Shown here piece by piece: positions 24,449 to 36,479 of a stretch of DNA of 64,000 nt; within the stretch, counting starts at the first letter, position 1, and every line of letters begins with the position of its first letter. The stretch is from the NCBI GenBank assembly GCA_002633005.1, contig NMRA01000518.1:244842-308841 (forward strand), in the 5' to 3' direction. The notes under the pieces are model-generated. The model was not told where the DNA came from. It ran no database searches and worked only from the letters and a program-made list of their open reading frames with translations. Both the position numbers and the translations under genes were made by a program. This DNA is from Phoronis australis (taxonomy: Eukaryota > Phoronida > Phoronidae).

Positions 24449-27245
24449 CTGCACGTTTAGACGTATAAATTATCTCAGTTTAATAGTATAGTGTCTGAAT
24501 TATATTAACACAATATTATTAATTTACGATTCCAAAATCTTGGAACTTTTCATTTCGTTAAACTTTATTTCACTCATGAGTATCTAACAAACCTCCTAAA
24601 ATTTCGTCATGAAAACACGATCGGATCACAATAGTTCAAACTCAGTTGAAGTTCTTGTTGACCCATTGATCATTGTAATAGGCTAACCTATGGTTTGACT
24701 CTGATATAATTACATTAGCTTGTAGAATAGAGCTGATGACATCATGCCAACAATAGAACTTCCTACTGAGATTTAGTAACAGGAGCCCTTGTAGATGTTT
24801 CCCGACCTCACAGAGATAAATGTTATTTGTCCTTTTGATTGGCTATAGAATATTGGTTGAACAAATCTGATATGGTGCTGACCTATGTCTTCTTACTGGC
24901 GATCATATTTTGTAGACCCAGTTACCTGATTTGTGTACTTTATATGCCGGACATTTTGCGAGAGACTATTATTCCAGAGAGACTGTGGATGCCCTTGCGC
25001 CTAGTTGTGCTCTGTAGTATTTTTGTAGACATTTTATTTTTATTTCATAGACATCCAAATTTCAATTGAACTTCTACCTGTAATCCATAGTGTGATACAT
25101 AGTAGTTAGCAACTGTATAGCAGCCCTAATAAAAATCTTATTTTTATGCTGTCGTGTGACACTGTGCCTTTAGGATATTGGTACCTGGTCATTTTGGACA
25201 GCTTCGACACCTTCGCCTTCGAATATTTACTTGTCTGTTTTTGTTTATGTCCGTATTAAGAAGGGATTTTAATTACTATTACATTCTTATTACTTTGTGT
25301 ATATATCTGTATTCACAGTGATTTGGAAAGTGATGTTCTGATTTATCTATAAACCTCACTTTTTGTTATGTTTGTAAAAACTTTTACTTTAAATAAAATA
25401 TTTTAAAACAACCTCGTTTTTTTCTTTTGTGATTGGTAATCAAATGTCACATCACTTTTTACTTTTAAGCGGAAAGATTTCGATATAAATTTACTTGCGA
25501 TTAACAGTTTAGCTGTTCATGTACTTAATTCGATATTAACTTTTACCTCCAGGTTAAAAGTTGATGTCTTACTTTATGGTTATGAGTGATGAAAATTTCA
25601 AAATTTTGCCAACTTGGTATCTCAATAACAGCTTATCGGACTCAAATGAAACAGACGCTATGCTATCCACGCTGTTTTCCAGACTGGTTTTTAAATGGAC
25701 GTGTTTTCGAATAAGATACTGTCAAAAATTGAGGCTTTAATTGAATGAATTTTATGAAAATATCGGTTTTCATCTTAAAAGCTGCACAAAATAAAAAAGG
25801 ATATTTTGAAAACTGATTTTGAGATCTATTCATGAATATTTATGGGAAATGAAATTTGGCCATGCTGACAATACTTTATCTTTCCTGCAACATTGTTTCT
25901 TTGCTAAGTTTTATTAAAAAACATGTTCATTCTAAGACAGATTTGTGTTGAGTAGAAAATTGAATTATACTATCTTAAGTTTCTATTTTCAGAAAACATG
26001 TACTTTTTCTGAGTACAATTCTGTAATTTTGCAGAAAATTTGACTAAAAGAACATGCTTCCTGGTGAGGTTATTCACAACAAATTATCACAGTGCTCTAC
26101 CCTTTGTATTATGCACGTTAATTGTTTCACAATAATAGCAACAGTTGTGAATGACCTCTTGACCTGAGAAAGTAGTACCCTGAAAGTCAGTTATCTTCTA
26201 CTGAGCTGGACAATAGTCATACACAGTGCATTAGATTCTAAGTAATGGAGAGGCAATAAACTTGGGGCAATAAAGTGTGCGCTAAACTGGCAGAATTTCA
26301 CCAAGGTTTGCTGCAATATGTCAGATCTCCATCAATACAAATGGCGATTGTTTTGGGGCTAACGGAATCTGAGCGGTGACCAGTGTAAGCCAGAAATTCA
26401 CCCCATGTGGACGAAGTGATGTAATACGATGACTAAACTGAATGATGCAAAAACACAATAACACATTCTGAGACAGAAAGAGTGCGTCATATGGATATAA
26501 AATTTCAAAGTTTTAAATTCGTAAAGTTGTGAAATATGACTTGCAATTGCAGCAACAATAAGTAAATTCACATTTGCCTAACCGTATCGGTCTGTGTGTC
26601 ACTAGGGCACTCTAACAAAAATCAATTCTAAACACGATTTAAAGTCGATAAAAAGACCATACATAAAACGTGAATGACCAGTACTTGAAAATAGCTCTTC
26701 ATTCACCATTTTTAAAATACGTGAATTGGTAATTGTGGAATAAATACTATTACGATAATGCTCAGTACCATTTACGTGAGATGGTCAAGGCTACGCAGCA
26801 TTAAGAACGCAAGAAAGAAGATAGGAGCACAAGTTGATACGGAGTATAGTTGAATATGAAGGCCAGGATTTACCGTACTCGTTGTATACTACAGTCACCA
26901 ATTACGTTACAGTGTCGCACTGTGACTATACACGGGGAGCACAAATAGGTCACCCAGTAAGTCAGTATTGTAACTTTTTGTTAGCTTACTTTTCTACATC
27001 ACTTTGCGGCAGTACTTCTATTGATTCGAGGTCACACTGTGCACGTATACTATACTGGGGTTAGTTCGTTGCAAATGCGCAGTATAGGCCGGGATCCCAG
27101 AGCTTTTTTGGGCATAAAAAGGTAACTAATTTTCTGTAGTGCCACAGTGCTCTACTAAATGGGTATCCTGATGATTGGAAATGGTCGTCGGGCAGGTTCG
27201 CTCTGGTGAGTGTGGTTAGGAGAGCCATGAAAATGACACTCAATT
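24449..27245. other. No recognisable gene
   Basis: AT-rich sequence. Plus-strand frames at 24839-25069 and 26834-27064 lack motifs. An AATAAAATA near 25396 could be a polyadenylation signal but has no gene to serve. Confidence 0.4.
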
Positions 27246-27960
27246 GAGCTAGATCAACTTTTCTGGTAACCACTACCAACTGCCTTGGATACCTACTACG
27301 TAATCCACTGTATCAAAATTGGTCATTGCCAGACAATTTCAGTGGTGGGGAGTATCAGCCAGACGGTTAAACAACTAAGGTAAAATACTGAGCTAGATCA
27401 ATCCACCGACGACGTAACCGCATGAAACCAGTTGCAAAATATTCATCGTGAGCCCAGGTGGTCACGAATGAACACTGCCAGACAAATCTAGTGGTGGGTT
27501 AGCCTTGCCAAACACGCCCAAATACCCGAGTTGAGCTAGATCAATTCACCAGGCAACCCGTTTGAAACCATGTTTAGCATCACTGTACATGACACAAAAG
27601 TTAGACGCCAGACAATTTCAGTGGTGGGGTGCCCCTGAAGACCATTATCAAAAAGGGTTAAAATTGAGCTAGATCAAAACCAGTTCTAAAATATTTATCG
27701 TAAGCCCAGGTATCACGAATAAACACTACTAGACAAATCTAATGATGGGTTAGCCCCGCCAGACACGCCCAAATACTTGAGTTGAGCTAGATCAACCCAA
27801 GAGGTAACCGTGTGAAACCAGTTGCAAAATATTCTACATAAGCCCATGTAGCAGGAATAAACACTGCGAGACAAGTCTAGTGGTGGGTTAGCCCCACCTC
27901 ACACGATCAAATATCTGAGTTCGGCCAGATTTACCGTTTGAAACCATTTGCATAATGTCG
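27246..27960. repeat. Satellite-like tandem block, units of about 118-144 bp
   Basis: The anchor GAGCTAGATCAA recurs at 27246, 27390, 27533, 27666 and 27784, with a decayed version (GGCCAGATTTA) at 27923. Units contain GAAACCAGTTGCAAAATATT, AGCCCAGGT, GAACACTGCCAGACAAATCT, then AGTGGTGGGTTAGCC. Some units carry a variant (CCAGACAATTTCAGTGGTGGGG), which suggests two alternating subtypes. Confidence 0.85.
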
Positions 27961-28098
27961 AGCAACATTCTGTATGCAACACAAGGTACTTCACAGACAT
28001 TTTAGCGATGGGGCAGTCGTAGCATGCGGAGGTTTGGTCGATGCAGGGGCGACTTTTTATTATACGCCCGTATACTACTCAAATGTATATATCCTATT

Positions 28099-28399
28099 CA
28101 GGCCCGTAGCCAGCGTTGAGCGGGGGTGGTTCGAATTTCAAGAACGGTGGACCTTAGGTATTTTGCAAACGTCGAACCGAGTACGACCCGATGACACGTG
28201 AAGCGCTTTGAATCAGAAGCAAATTCAAAATTCAACTAATGTAATTATCATTGAAGTTAGTTGCACCAGTGGCTGCAACAATTTTCTTGTTAATGTCTAT
28301 TCATATTCCATCTTTAACGAATATGCTGGGGCTGAACCTTTTCATCGGAGGAAGGGTTCGATAGAATACCCGAACCATTCCCCCCAGGCTACGGACCTG
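28099..28399. mobile_element. Non-autonomous DNA transposon (CCCGTAGCCAGC family, short copy)
   Basis: The left end CAGGCCCGTAGCCAGCG and the reversed right end CAGGTCCGTAGCCTGGG are inverted relatives. The interior shares GTGGTTCGAATTTC and GCTGCAACAA-to-GCTGGGGCTGAACC blocks with the longer copy at 10508-11856. A left-end fragment recurs at 63534. No coding capacity. Confidence 0.7.
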
Positions 28400-28885
28400 T
28401 ACTATTAATAATAAAAGTAAAAAGGTGAAGCATGAAGTAGAATCTTTACTTAATTCAACTGCATTTCAGTCACTGTTTCCAAAAAGATTATACATAGTGG
28501 TTGGATACCCCCTCCCCAAATGTCATGCCCGGAGCCGTCGCAAAGGTGACTGAGCACCATATACAACATCTATGAATAATTAATTCAAACGTGTTTTATA
28601 TTCACTATGAGGACAAAAAAGTGAACCGTTTAATGGCCCGCATATCTGTGTAAAAAAGCTAGGACCCAATTGGGCCCTAGCCTTATTACACGTGATTGTT
28701 AACGAATTCTGTTTGGGTTTTATCCAAATGTCTTGGTAACACCACAAATTTTTGATAACGATTCTACAGTAGGCCTTCTGCGTGAACAGCAAAAGTACAA
28801 TTGTTTTCCATAAGTTACAAAGGTCTGTTGTGTACCCGGGATTATGTTTATACTATTGAAAAAAGAAACGCACTAGTTACATCTC

Positions 28886-29120
28886 TATCGTGGGCCATTC
28901 GGGGGACAGTGTTGCCCGTAATTACGCTCGTAAAAAGATCAAAACTTCGGTCGTGTTTTACGACTGTAATCGTCCTACCCAATGAGTAGGTCACGTGAGC
29001 TCTGAAGAAATTATACTCTCGTATTTTTCGCTCGTGATTTTACTAGGTTCGTAATTTTACCCTCGTGGGGTGTTTTTTGCGCTCATGAAAAACAAGCGCA
29101 AGATTGAATGGCCCACGATA
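28886..29120. mobile_element. 235-bp foldback element with TATCGTGGGCCATTC ends
   Basis: TATCGTGGGCCATTC at 28886-28900 is exactly reversed at 29106-29120. The interior has many ACTCGT/CGCTCGTGA words in both orientations. Non-coding MITE-like remnant. Confidence 0.7.
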
Positions 29121-30762
29121 CGATGACGCTTTTCACGACCACATTTTTTGTTTGAGAACAGTTCACAAATCTTAGTATCTGCCAAATTTCGTATAAATCC
29201 AATCAATCATTTCTGAGATACGGTATCAATACCAGCGTAAAATTACAAGCGTACAACTTCTTCAGACCTACAAACCTATATCTTATCGGATATAACGATT
29301 GTAAAACACGAGCAAATTCTCTGTCATAATTATGGGCGACACTTTCCCCATGAACACTAGTTCAGACATACTTTGCACATCCCATGTCAACAGCGTGCGC
29401 ATCGCGCACTGACCACGAAGACTGATGTAAGATGGATAGATTAGCCGGGGAGACTGGCTGGGAAGTTTCTTACCAGTTTCCGTCTCAACGGACATCGATC
29501 ACCATCACATGAACAGTAAAGGAAGCAAGCGTCAGTGTGGCTTCGCTGCTTTTTACATACAACTAATTTCTAAAAGGTTACTAAACTTTTAAGCAATCCT
29601 CGTTCTGTCACCTGTTAATGCATCATTGTCGCCCATCTTCCAAGTCAAAGGCAGGAACCATCTAAAAACTCGTACTACCTTTGTTACAGATTCGACATTG
29701 GAGTCCTTGGCGGATGGTCTTTTCCCACACTGAGTTAAAAGCTAAAAGCTTAGGTCACTCTTGCAGATTTTAAAAAGAGTTTTCAATTTTTCCTCCACTG
29801 AAATGTCTAGTTGTCGAGAAAAACAAAACATTATTTTATTTCACAGAACAGGGTTGTTTTTTGTACAGTGTATCTGCTTATAGGCAAAAGCCGGGTTTGG
29901 TATCCTTTTGATATGTGAGGTTTTCGTGACTTAAAAATCTGCAGCTTCGAATGAAGATAATACACTGATTTGAGATAGCTTTTAAACTGCCTCAAACCTC
30001 GGAGCGACATTTATGGCATTTTGAAACACGCCAAAACATCGCCTCAGTCTGAGCTCCTCAAAAGTTTCTCCTTACTAAATAAAAAATTGAGCGTTGCTAA
30101 TTAGAGGATTTGTTCTATCTATACTAAAGGAAGCGTACTCTTCAATTGAAGAAGTGCATGGCATGACCACAACTGTTTTGTAGCTGTTCAAATAGGTCTA
30201 CTTTCCTCTGATCGACACGTCACGGACTGTCCCCTTTCAAAGGCCCACCCAGGAGGCGACTCGCTGCCCTACGTTTGCGGCAACAGGAGAGAGAAACTGA
30301 ATCCACCACAACAGGACGTAGCTGCAGTGCCGTATCAAAAAGCGAAAGCATAATTGGGCTTCTACGATACTAAATAATGAAAACCTCGAATTAACGGAAA
30401 AAAACAACAAAAAACCCCAGGGAATGTTAGCAAAAATTTGACGACAGTCTAGCTAATTTGCGAGAGTAGTATCGATTTCATGAAAGTAAAAATCCATGCA
30501 TCTTATTTATTAACTTATATTAGAAAACATCGCACCATGAGAAAGTATGTTAGTCATAAATCAATCCAGAAAGATAAAAAAATCGATAAAGTGCACCATG
30601 TGAGACAAGTTGGAACGATTTTGTCGTCATTTCACGATAAGATTTTACAATGATAAGAAATACCTCGTGACCAAGCCATTGTTTAGTCTAAGTATTTTAG
30701 GCCACGAAAAGTAATGCGTTAAATAGACCGTGGCGATCGTTTCAAACGCTTTGATTGAAAAC
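29121..30762. other. Upstream region of the GTPase gene
   Basis: No gene recognised. This is the presumed promoter and 5' untranslated region of the GTPase starting at 30763. I could not identify a convincing TATA box or initiator. An in-frame stop (TAG at 30724-30726) lies upstream of the ATG. Confidence 0.4.
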
Positions 30763-30930
30763 ATGGACACCTCCCTCGATATGAAGAAAGTTATCCTACT
30801 TGGAAACAAGGGTGTTGGCAAAAGTACATTGTTTAAAACGTTCGCTGGAATATCCGTCTCTAACCCGAAATCGATGAATGAGTTAAGAACAGACCAACAC
30901 CAAAAGGCATTCAGAGACCATCAAATTTCA
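30763..30930 (+). CDS. Atypical Rab/Ras-like small GTPase, exon 1
   Basis: Fifty-six codons from the first ATG after an in-frame stop to the donor TCA|GTATGT. The nucleotide-binding P-loop GNKGVGKST is at residues 14-22 (G1 motif), preceded by a typical beta strand (KKVILL). The distance from the P-loop lysine (K20) to the G3 aspartate (D61, in exon 2) is 41 residues, the same as in H-Ras. By that spacing the switch I threonine that contacts magnesium falls on Asn39. No threonine lies nearer than T43, so the effector loop appears degenerate. The intron (30931-32701) is phase 0 and holds TE-like G-rich repeats. Confidence 0.8.
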
Positions 30931-32701
30931 GTATGTATGATAGCGAGCATGGTACGATAACATAGGGGGTTGGGGGAGGGGCTATAGCCCACTTTTTTCA
31001 GTGCTGCGTGGCCCATGGTCTATGGCCGGTGCATCACAAAGGGACTGGGGTCTATAGCCCCCACTTTTTTCAGTGCTGCGCCACCCGATACGGGCCCGGG
31101 GTCCAACATTTGTACTCGAAATGGAACTCGAAGTTATTTTTGACATTTTGTGCAAACTCAAGCTGAGTATATTATATTCTGAGCTTCAACAGGATTGTGT
31201 AATCTTGGCTTGCACTTGATGACCCCAGGCCTAGCGATCTAAGTTTGGAGTTTGAACTCGACCTTTCGAGTTTTTCTTGAAACCTTGAGCTTTAACTTGA
31301 GTTTGCAGCTCGCGTCTAAGCGTCGTCAGCACTCACCTGCATAAACGATAACATACTTGATATAATAGTTACTTATCTTGACTTCGTATTAAAGTAGAAT
31401 GTAAAATGTCGAAATTAATTTCAGTTCGAGTTCGTGTACAAAGGAGAGCCCTGACTGAAATGAACTTAGTATTTGTTTTATTCTATAGGACGTTCTGAAC
31501 TTACCTTCTGTAAAAACTGAGTCAAGATTTAGGAAGCAGTTCCTGGTCTGCAGCAGAACGACTGTTCCTTTTTGTGTGAAACCAAGCCGAGCAAGTTAGC
31601 TTGGCACCATTGGTCGATTCATGCGCTGAGCCTGGTCGCAAATAATTACGAATTTCAAAACAAAACATACTGATTGGTGTCTTGTCATTCCTAATCAAAA
31701 TGCATACAATCAGCGCTGTTAGTGAGTGGCAGTTGACTTGTGCATTATGGGAAGTCTCTCAATGTAATAAGGTTTTCGCAGAAAGCCTCCCACTTCAATT
31801 GTATAAATTAGTAGCAAAACAAGGAAAGCCCAAAAAGGGCTGAAAGTTACGAAATGTTTATATACTTGTGATATATTTTGAGAGACGAAAATCCCCCGTG
31901 TTCTAAATTTGTGAACGTAAGGGAAAAAACATCTTTGATGTCCGCATTATTTATATCAAACGTTATTTGAGCGAAATGGCCAGTGTGTTTAGCTTAGTGC
32001 ATTTTATTCTTGCGTGGATAAGAACGGGAAATAAAAGCGCTATGTGTGGACGGGGAAATGTTGCAGACGTGTGGAGAAGACCAATGGAGTTGTTATATTC
32101 AGTATCATGCCATTAGTTAAAGCGATATGACGTTGCAGTCACGAGGATAAGCGAATCGTGTTTTGGGTCTGTTTTAAGAGTAATGACAGCTATTCCTATT
32201 TGTTTTTAAGGTAATTGGTTCCCTACTAAAAGGTCAGTGATTCGCAATCCCCCTGAAGCTTGATTGTAGTTTATACATAGCATATACCCTGCCAACCGTG
32301 TAATGGTAGTGCTGCGATTGTTAGGTAGCGACCAAAAAAGCACAGTTGGTTCTGGGCTGTTCCTCAACCCATTGTGAGACTTGCGCTCACCGACTAAGAA
32401 CAGTACCCCGATCGACTCAGTTTCAGCCAAGGTTTCCTGTTTATTTTGGAAAACCTGCACAAAGGCACAAAACCAAGAACAAGCAAGGTTTGAAACGTTA
32501 AGACTTGCTAAGCGATGAGCGATGAGTAAAAAAATCCCGAATTATTTTTCTCGTCTCTGGTGGATGTTCATTTTTTTAAAGTTGGTCATTAAAACAATAG
32601 CGCACCATTGACTCGATTTTCAAAAAACACAGACCAGTATCACTCAATGCTTTTTTGGTCTAAGACGACCTGCTGAAATTAAACAAAAAATTTCATTGCA
32701 G
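30931..32701 (+). other. Intron of the GTPase gene, with repeats
   Basis: GTATGT donor and TTTCATTGCAG acceptor. It carries two direct copies of CTATAGCCC-CACTTTTTTCAGTGCTGCG (about 30982-31008 and 31053-31079). A region rich in ACTCGAA/CTCGAG-type words follows (31108-31455). It ends with a CAAAGGAGAGCCCTG terminus, which resembles the element at 57366-57547. The long minus-strand frame 32206-32460 shows no motif. Confidence 0.7.
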
Positions 32702-33253
32702 ATTTGGTTATGGGACACTGCTGGAATGGAACGCGCATGCTGCTTGACTGATTCATACTACCGCGATAGTGTCGCCGCCCTGCTAGTATTTGATCGCACT
32801 TGCAGAGAGACGTTAAATGACTTGAACCTGACATGGTTAGACGCCATCGAAAGTAATAAGCCAGGAGCACAGTTGTTTCTTGTGGCAACAAAACAGGATG
32901 TAGTTAATCGGAGGCGGCGTGGGTCCGGTGGTGGCGTTCTGGATTACGTCACCACTCACGAAGTGGATAACTTTGTCTTCCAAACTGGTGGTGACAGGTT
33001 TTCGGGAGTTTATTATTTGAATTCTAAGGACAAGAATGCAGTTGATGGAATGTTTAGAGATATTGCTGATAAAGTAAAACATTATAAACGAGAGAAACAC
33101 GAAGAAACATTATCAGAGACAGGCTTTCAGTTACGACATTTCGACGATTCTCCTGCAAAAACTGACTGTCTTAGAGACACATTCAACGTTGTGCTGTCGT
33201 CTGCTCAGAGTTTGGCAGTATCTGCCAGACGATCGTTCTTTCAAAATAATTAA
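32702..33253 (+). CDS. Atypical Rab/Ras-like small GTPase, exon 2
   Basis: Continues in phase from exon 1 to give a 239-residue protein. It holds the G3 motif WDTAGMER (D61), where the catalytic glutamine equivalent to Ras Gln61 is Met65. Then come LLVFDRT, a G4-like ATKQD (119-122, with T instead of the usual N) and a G5-like NSKD (163-166, where Rabs have SAK). These changes suggest weak or absent GTP hydrolysis. The ~60-residue tail has no CAAX or CC prenylation signal and ends RRSFFQNN, so classical membrane anchoring is not predicted. The last 24 codons lie in the first unit of a 75-bp tandem repeat that continues past the stop. The gene is probably functional, as the frame is intact across both exons; cargo and pathway are unknown. 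Confidence 0.8.
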   Translation: MWLWDTAGMERACCLTDSYYRDSVAALLVFDRTCRETLNDLNLTWLDAIESNKPGAQLFLVATKQDVVNRRRRGSGGGVLDYVTTHEVDNFVFQTGGDRFSGVYYLNSKDKNAVDGMFRDIADKVKHYKREKHEETLSETGFQLRHFDDSPAKTDCLRDTFNVVLSSAQSLAVSARRSFFQNN

Positions 33254-33416
33254 CATTTCAACGTTGTGCTGTCGTCTGCTCAGAGTTTGGCAGTATCTAC
33301 CAGACGATCGTTCTTTCAAAATAATTAACATTTCAACGTTGTGCTGTCAGCTGTTCAGAGTTTGGCAGTATCTGCCAGACGGTCGTTCTTTCAAAATAAT
33401 TAACATTTCAACGTTG
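33180..33416 (+). repeat. 75-bp tandem repeat spanning the GTPase stop codon
   Basis: Units with the anchor CAACGTTGTGCTGTC begin at 33184, 33259 and 33334, and a fourth partial unit begins at 33409: an exact 75-bp period. The first unit encodes the end of the GTPase and its stop; the others lie in the 3' untranslated region. They have only a handful of substitutions (for example CTGCCAGACGAT, CTACCAGACGAT, CTGCCAGACGGT). The period is a multiple of three, so the copies stay in the same register. Confidence 0.95.
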
Positions 33417-34792
33417 TAATTTGACAGCATTCACAGCAATCAACAATTTTGAATAGTACAAAATCGTGCTTTTTGGATGACCTATGTTGTGTCCTGAGAG
33501 CGACGGAAGTCTTGCCAGTTACTTCATAATATGGTTGTGGAGAAGTGTGGTTGTGTGGTCCGGGAAACATCGAATTGTTTTCGATGACATTCAAGCAGAA
33601 ACTTTTCGATTCTGGTATTCAAGCAGACAAGCAAAAATTGACTGATATGGAATGTGAAGGCTTTTTAATCTGCCTGAACACTGTCTTGCTTAAAAAGTTT
33701 ACTTGGAAAATTTCGATGATCAGTGCCCAAGCTTTGTACAAAGATGTGATACATAGAATCCATGACACTTGCACTATGGGACTAATTGAGACTGAGGTGC
33801 AATTTTTTGTCTGTTCCCGATTCTCAAGAATCTCAGAGCAAATTTGCTGCCTGAGTTGTTCCACGCTAGTAGACAGACTACGACAATGCTGTATGATTTT
33901 CAAAGACAATGATCCTATATAGTGTGATAGAGCGGCTTGTTCTGTACATTGATAAAGCAGCGGAACTGGGAGATGAAGTGATGTCGCGCTAACTGTCTGT
34001 TTATCACCATCACCATCATCTTCACCATCATTATTATTGTTGTTATCACCCCCACCACCATCATTTTTATGTTGAATGTGTCTTAAATGGACAAATGTCT
34101 CGCCAGATTTCGCCTAGGCTAAGCAAAGGTTTTCTACCTGTTTTGTTCAACATGATACCTTATATGTATTAGAGTATACACGAGGTGTTTTCTTATAGGC
34201 ATAAATGACGGCACGTGGACAAAATGTGGACTTGTGGTGTTGAAAACCAACGCAACAAACTTATGGTCGTACTCAAAACACCGAGTCACATTTTCAACCC
34301 TGCATGTTTGTGCACTGTCAAAAAAAGGACGGGATTACATTGATCTCATATATTATCTGTTATATTGTTTGTTGTCATTTTTGTCCTTTATTACTCAGAT
34401 AACACAGAATTGACTTGAAACTTGTTCCTCGGTTGTGGTTTCAATCAAAAATAAAATCTAGTTCGTCGATATGTTTCTTGATATCACGTTCGTGTGACCA
34501 CAGTGGCGCTGCAAATTTTATTCCCAATGGCTGTTTTGGCGAGCCGAGTCAACCAACTGGTTGTCGATCACGACTTCCGGTTTATAGACTAATCAGATAT
34601 CTTAGCCGGTTGTTCCGGTGGAGTCAATCAAATGCTGCCAATGCGCTGCGAAGGAAGGTATGCAATCGCGGACGCCTACAGAAATGCCCATAATCTCAGA
34701 AGTGGCTGATTGGATTCTGATGAAACTTCCATATACTATGTTTATGTGCCGTTCTTTGAACTTAAGTCAGAAGTTGTTTTTAAAATGCTCTA
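33417..34792 (+). other. Downstream of GTPase gene; probable 3' untranslated region and intergenic
   Basis: A 125-codon plus-strand frame at 33545-33922 has no motif and is overlapped by a 96-codon minus-strand frame, so I do not call it a gene. A CACCATCAC/ATTATTATTGTTG mixed triplet repeat lies at 34007-34070. Confidence 0.4.
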
Positions 34793-34990
34793 CTTTTGCA
34801 AGAAGGGCTATCAGACTAGGGTCTTTATGAAAAAATCAAAAATTGCATAAAATGACAAAGAATTAAATTTTAAAAAACTTTTGGTCATGTTATTGATACC
34901 GTAGTTTTGCTATTAAACCTTTTTTACTAGAAAGACATGATCACTTGGCCCAGTTACTGGGAGATTGTACTTAACGCAAAAGTCAAAGTT
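34793..34990. repeat. Dispersed repeat with TTGATACC-TAGTTTTGCTAT core (copy 1)
   Basis: Shared with about 39420-39720 and 49195-49510. Common landmarks are a 'TATCAGACTAGG-TCTTTATGA' type start and the words CATG-TATTGATACC-TAGTTTTG. All end with a CCTTTTTT-AC-AAA-ACATGATCAC-TGGCCC block. The family lacks coding potential and its ends are not defined. Confidence 0.55.
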
Positions 34991-34994
34991 CTAG

Positions 34995-35162
34995 TGGTAG
35001 TAGTGGTGGTGGTGGTGGTGGTATTAGTGGTGATGGTATTAGTGGTGGTGGTATTAGTGGTGGTGGTATTAGTGGTGGTGGTAGTAGTGGTGGTGGTATT
35101 AGTGGTGGTGGTATTAGTGGTGGTGGTATTAGTGGTAGTGGTAGTAGTGGTGGTGGTAGTGT
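34995..35162. repeat. GGTGGTGGTATTAGT minisatellite
   Basis: About eleven imperfect units of a 15-bp GGTGGTGGTATTAGT/GTAGTAGT repeat directly follow a copy of the dispersed repeat. The artificial valine-rich translation is not a protein. Confidence 0.95.
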
Positions 35163-36170
35163 TATTAACCGAGTTTATTAAGCTTATTTAACTGTTGACG
35201 TCATCGGCCTCGACTTCAGTTGAATGGAATGTGTGGTAGCCAACATCGGGAATAGGCTGTTTTTAATAAAATTAGAAAACTCATCGCATTTTACTGCTTT
35301 GTACCTCTATTTGAGGCCAACAAGTTCAACTACACTACTGTCTTACCAAACAACAATTGTATACATTCATTTTTCTGTTCCTTTAAACAAAGATAGAGAT
35401 GAATGTTGAAAATAACACCAAAAATAAATTGCCGTAACAACAGAAAAACTTCAGTATCCCTTCAGTATAACTTCAGCTTTAGCTACAATATATTTTCATT
35501 CTAAGTCAGTGTTAGAAGACGTGGCCTATGCTACATCTATCCCCTGAAATCATCTGTACGCAATAGAGCACGGTTGAACACACCGGAAATGCACCTAGTA
35601 TCGAAAGTTGCGTTTTTTTAAGTTTAAAAAGCTGCTCTTTTGTTTAACTTTTCCGGTCATGTGATGACGTAGTTTCAAATAAAGGCACTTATTTCTTCAC
35701 AGCTGTCTTTTACGTAATAGTTCTTTGTTCCATCCGGTGGGTTCACTTAACTTCATTAGCTTGTTTGCGCTCAGACGATCAAGACGTGTTTCTGGTCAGT
35801 TTTCACAACTTGTTTTCCCGCCTCATACCCTCCCATTTCATAGTACTTTTACTGCAAAAGTTTCCTCTATCTATTCATGGTATATTTTAGAGTCTCCATT
35901 TCGTGCATGTTTATGACAATTTTTGTCGCCCATGTTTGTTATGTTAGAAAAATAGTCATATTTACCTATTGCACTATTAGTTGTGTACATTATTTCTTTA
36001 TCTTACAATAAACATCTCAACCATATTCCATTTTCTAACTTTCAAGGTTAGCTGGAACCACCGCATCAACAAAATATTGTTCTAGATAAATGCTGTATTC
36101 CTTTGGGCTACGCATATTGCGTGCTCCAAAAAATCCAGAAGGGTCTAAGTCATCAGACGACCCCTTCACC
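35163..36170. other. Intergenic, downstream of bZIP exon B
   Basis: No gene recognised. It should contain the 3' untranslated region of the minus-strand bZIP exon that ends at 36171. Confidence 0.4.
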
Positions 36171-36479
36171 CTAACCAACAGCAAAGGGTTTCCAGTCTTC
36201 GACCTCCATGCTCAAGTAGCCGTCGTCCGACAGAGGGCTGGTGCAGACAGTAGAATTCTCATCCATCATATAGTTGGAGTTACAGTCAAAATCCAACGGA
36301 TATTCCGTTACAACTCGTGTTGTGCCTCCAGGTATCGCAACGGTAGTACTTTTCACCATCGTGCCGAGGCAAGAGTTCATGTGATCCGCAAGTTGTTTTC
36401 TCAATCGGCAGTTTTCCTTTTTGTACTGTTCGTTGACATATTTCAGAACTGTGTTTTCAGAGCGCAGGTTACAGAGTTC
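36171..36479 (-). CDS. bZIP leucine-zipper terminal exon B (Fos/ATF3/BATF-like)
   Basis: Reverse strand. Acceptor TTTGTTGTAG and a phase-0 exon of 102 codons plus TAG, beginning ELCNLRSENTVL. Heptad residues L5, L12, Y19, L26 and H33, then C37 in HMNSC, align position by position with exon A; both share VNEQYKKEN and LRKQLADHM. The tail is longer and acidic (DENSTVC, SDDGYLSMEVEDW), like a small transactivation segment. The family forms AP-1-type dimers. The basic-region exon was not located between 36480 and 41460. The frame is intact, which argues for a functional gene. Exons A and B are each other's closest relatives among the three. Confidence 0.75.
   Translation of the reverse strand, partial: ELCNLRSENTVLKYVNEQYKKENCRLRKQLADHMNSCLGTMVKSTTVAIPGGTTRVVTEYPLDFDCNSNYMMDENSTVCTSPLSDDGYLSMEVEDWKPFAVG

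Noticed and set aside
33545-33922. 125-codon open frame after the GTPase stop
   Set aside because: Overlapped by a long opposite-strand frame, shows no motif, and most likely lies in the 3' untranslated region.
34937-35191. Valine-rich 84-codon open frame
   Set aside because: It is the translation of the GGTGGTGGTATTAGT minisatellite.
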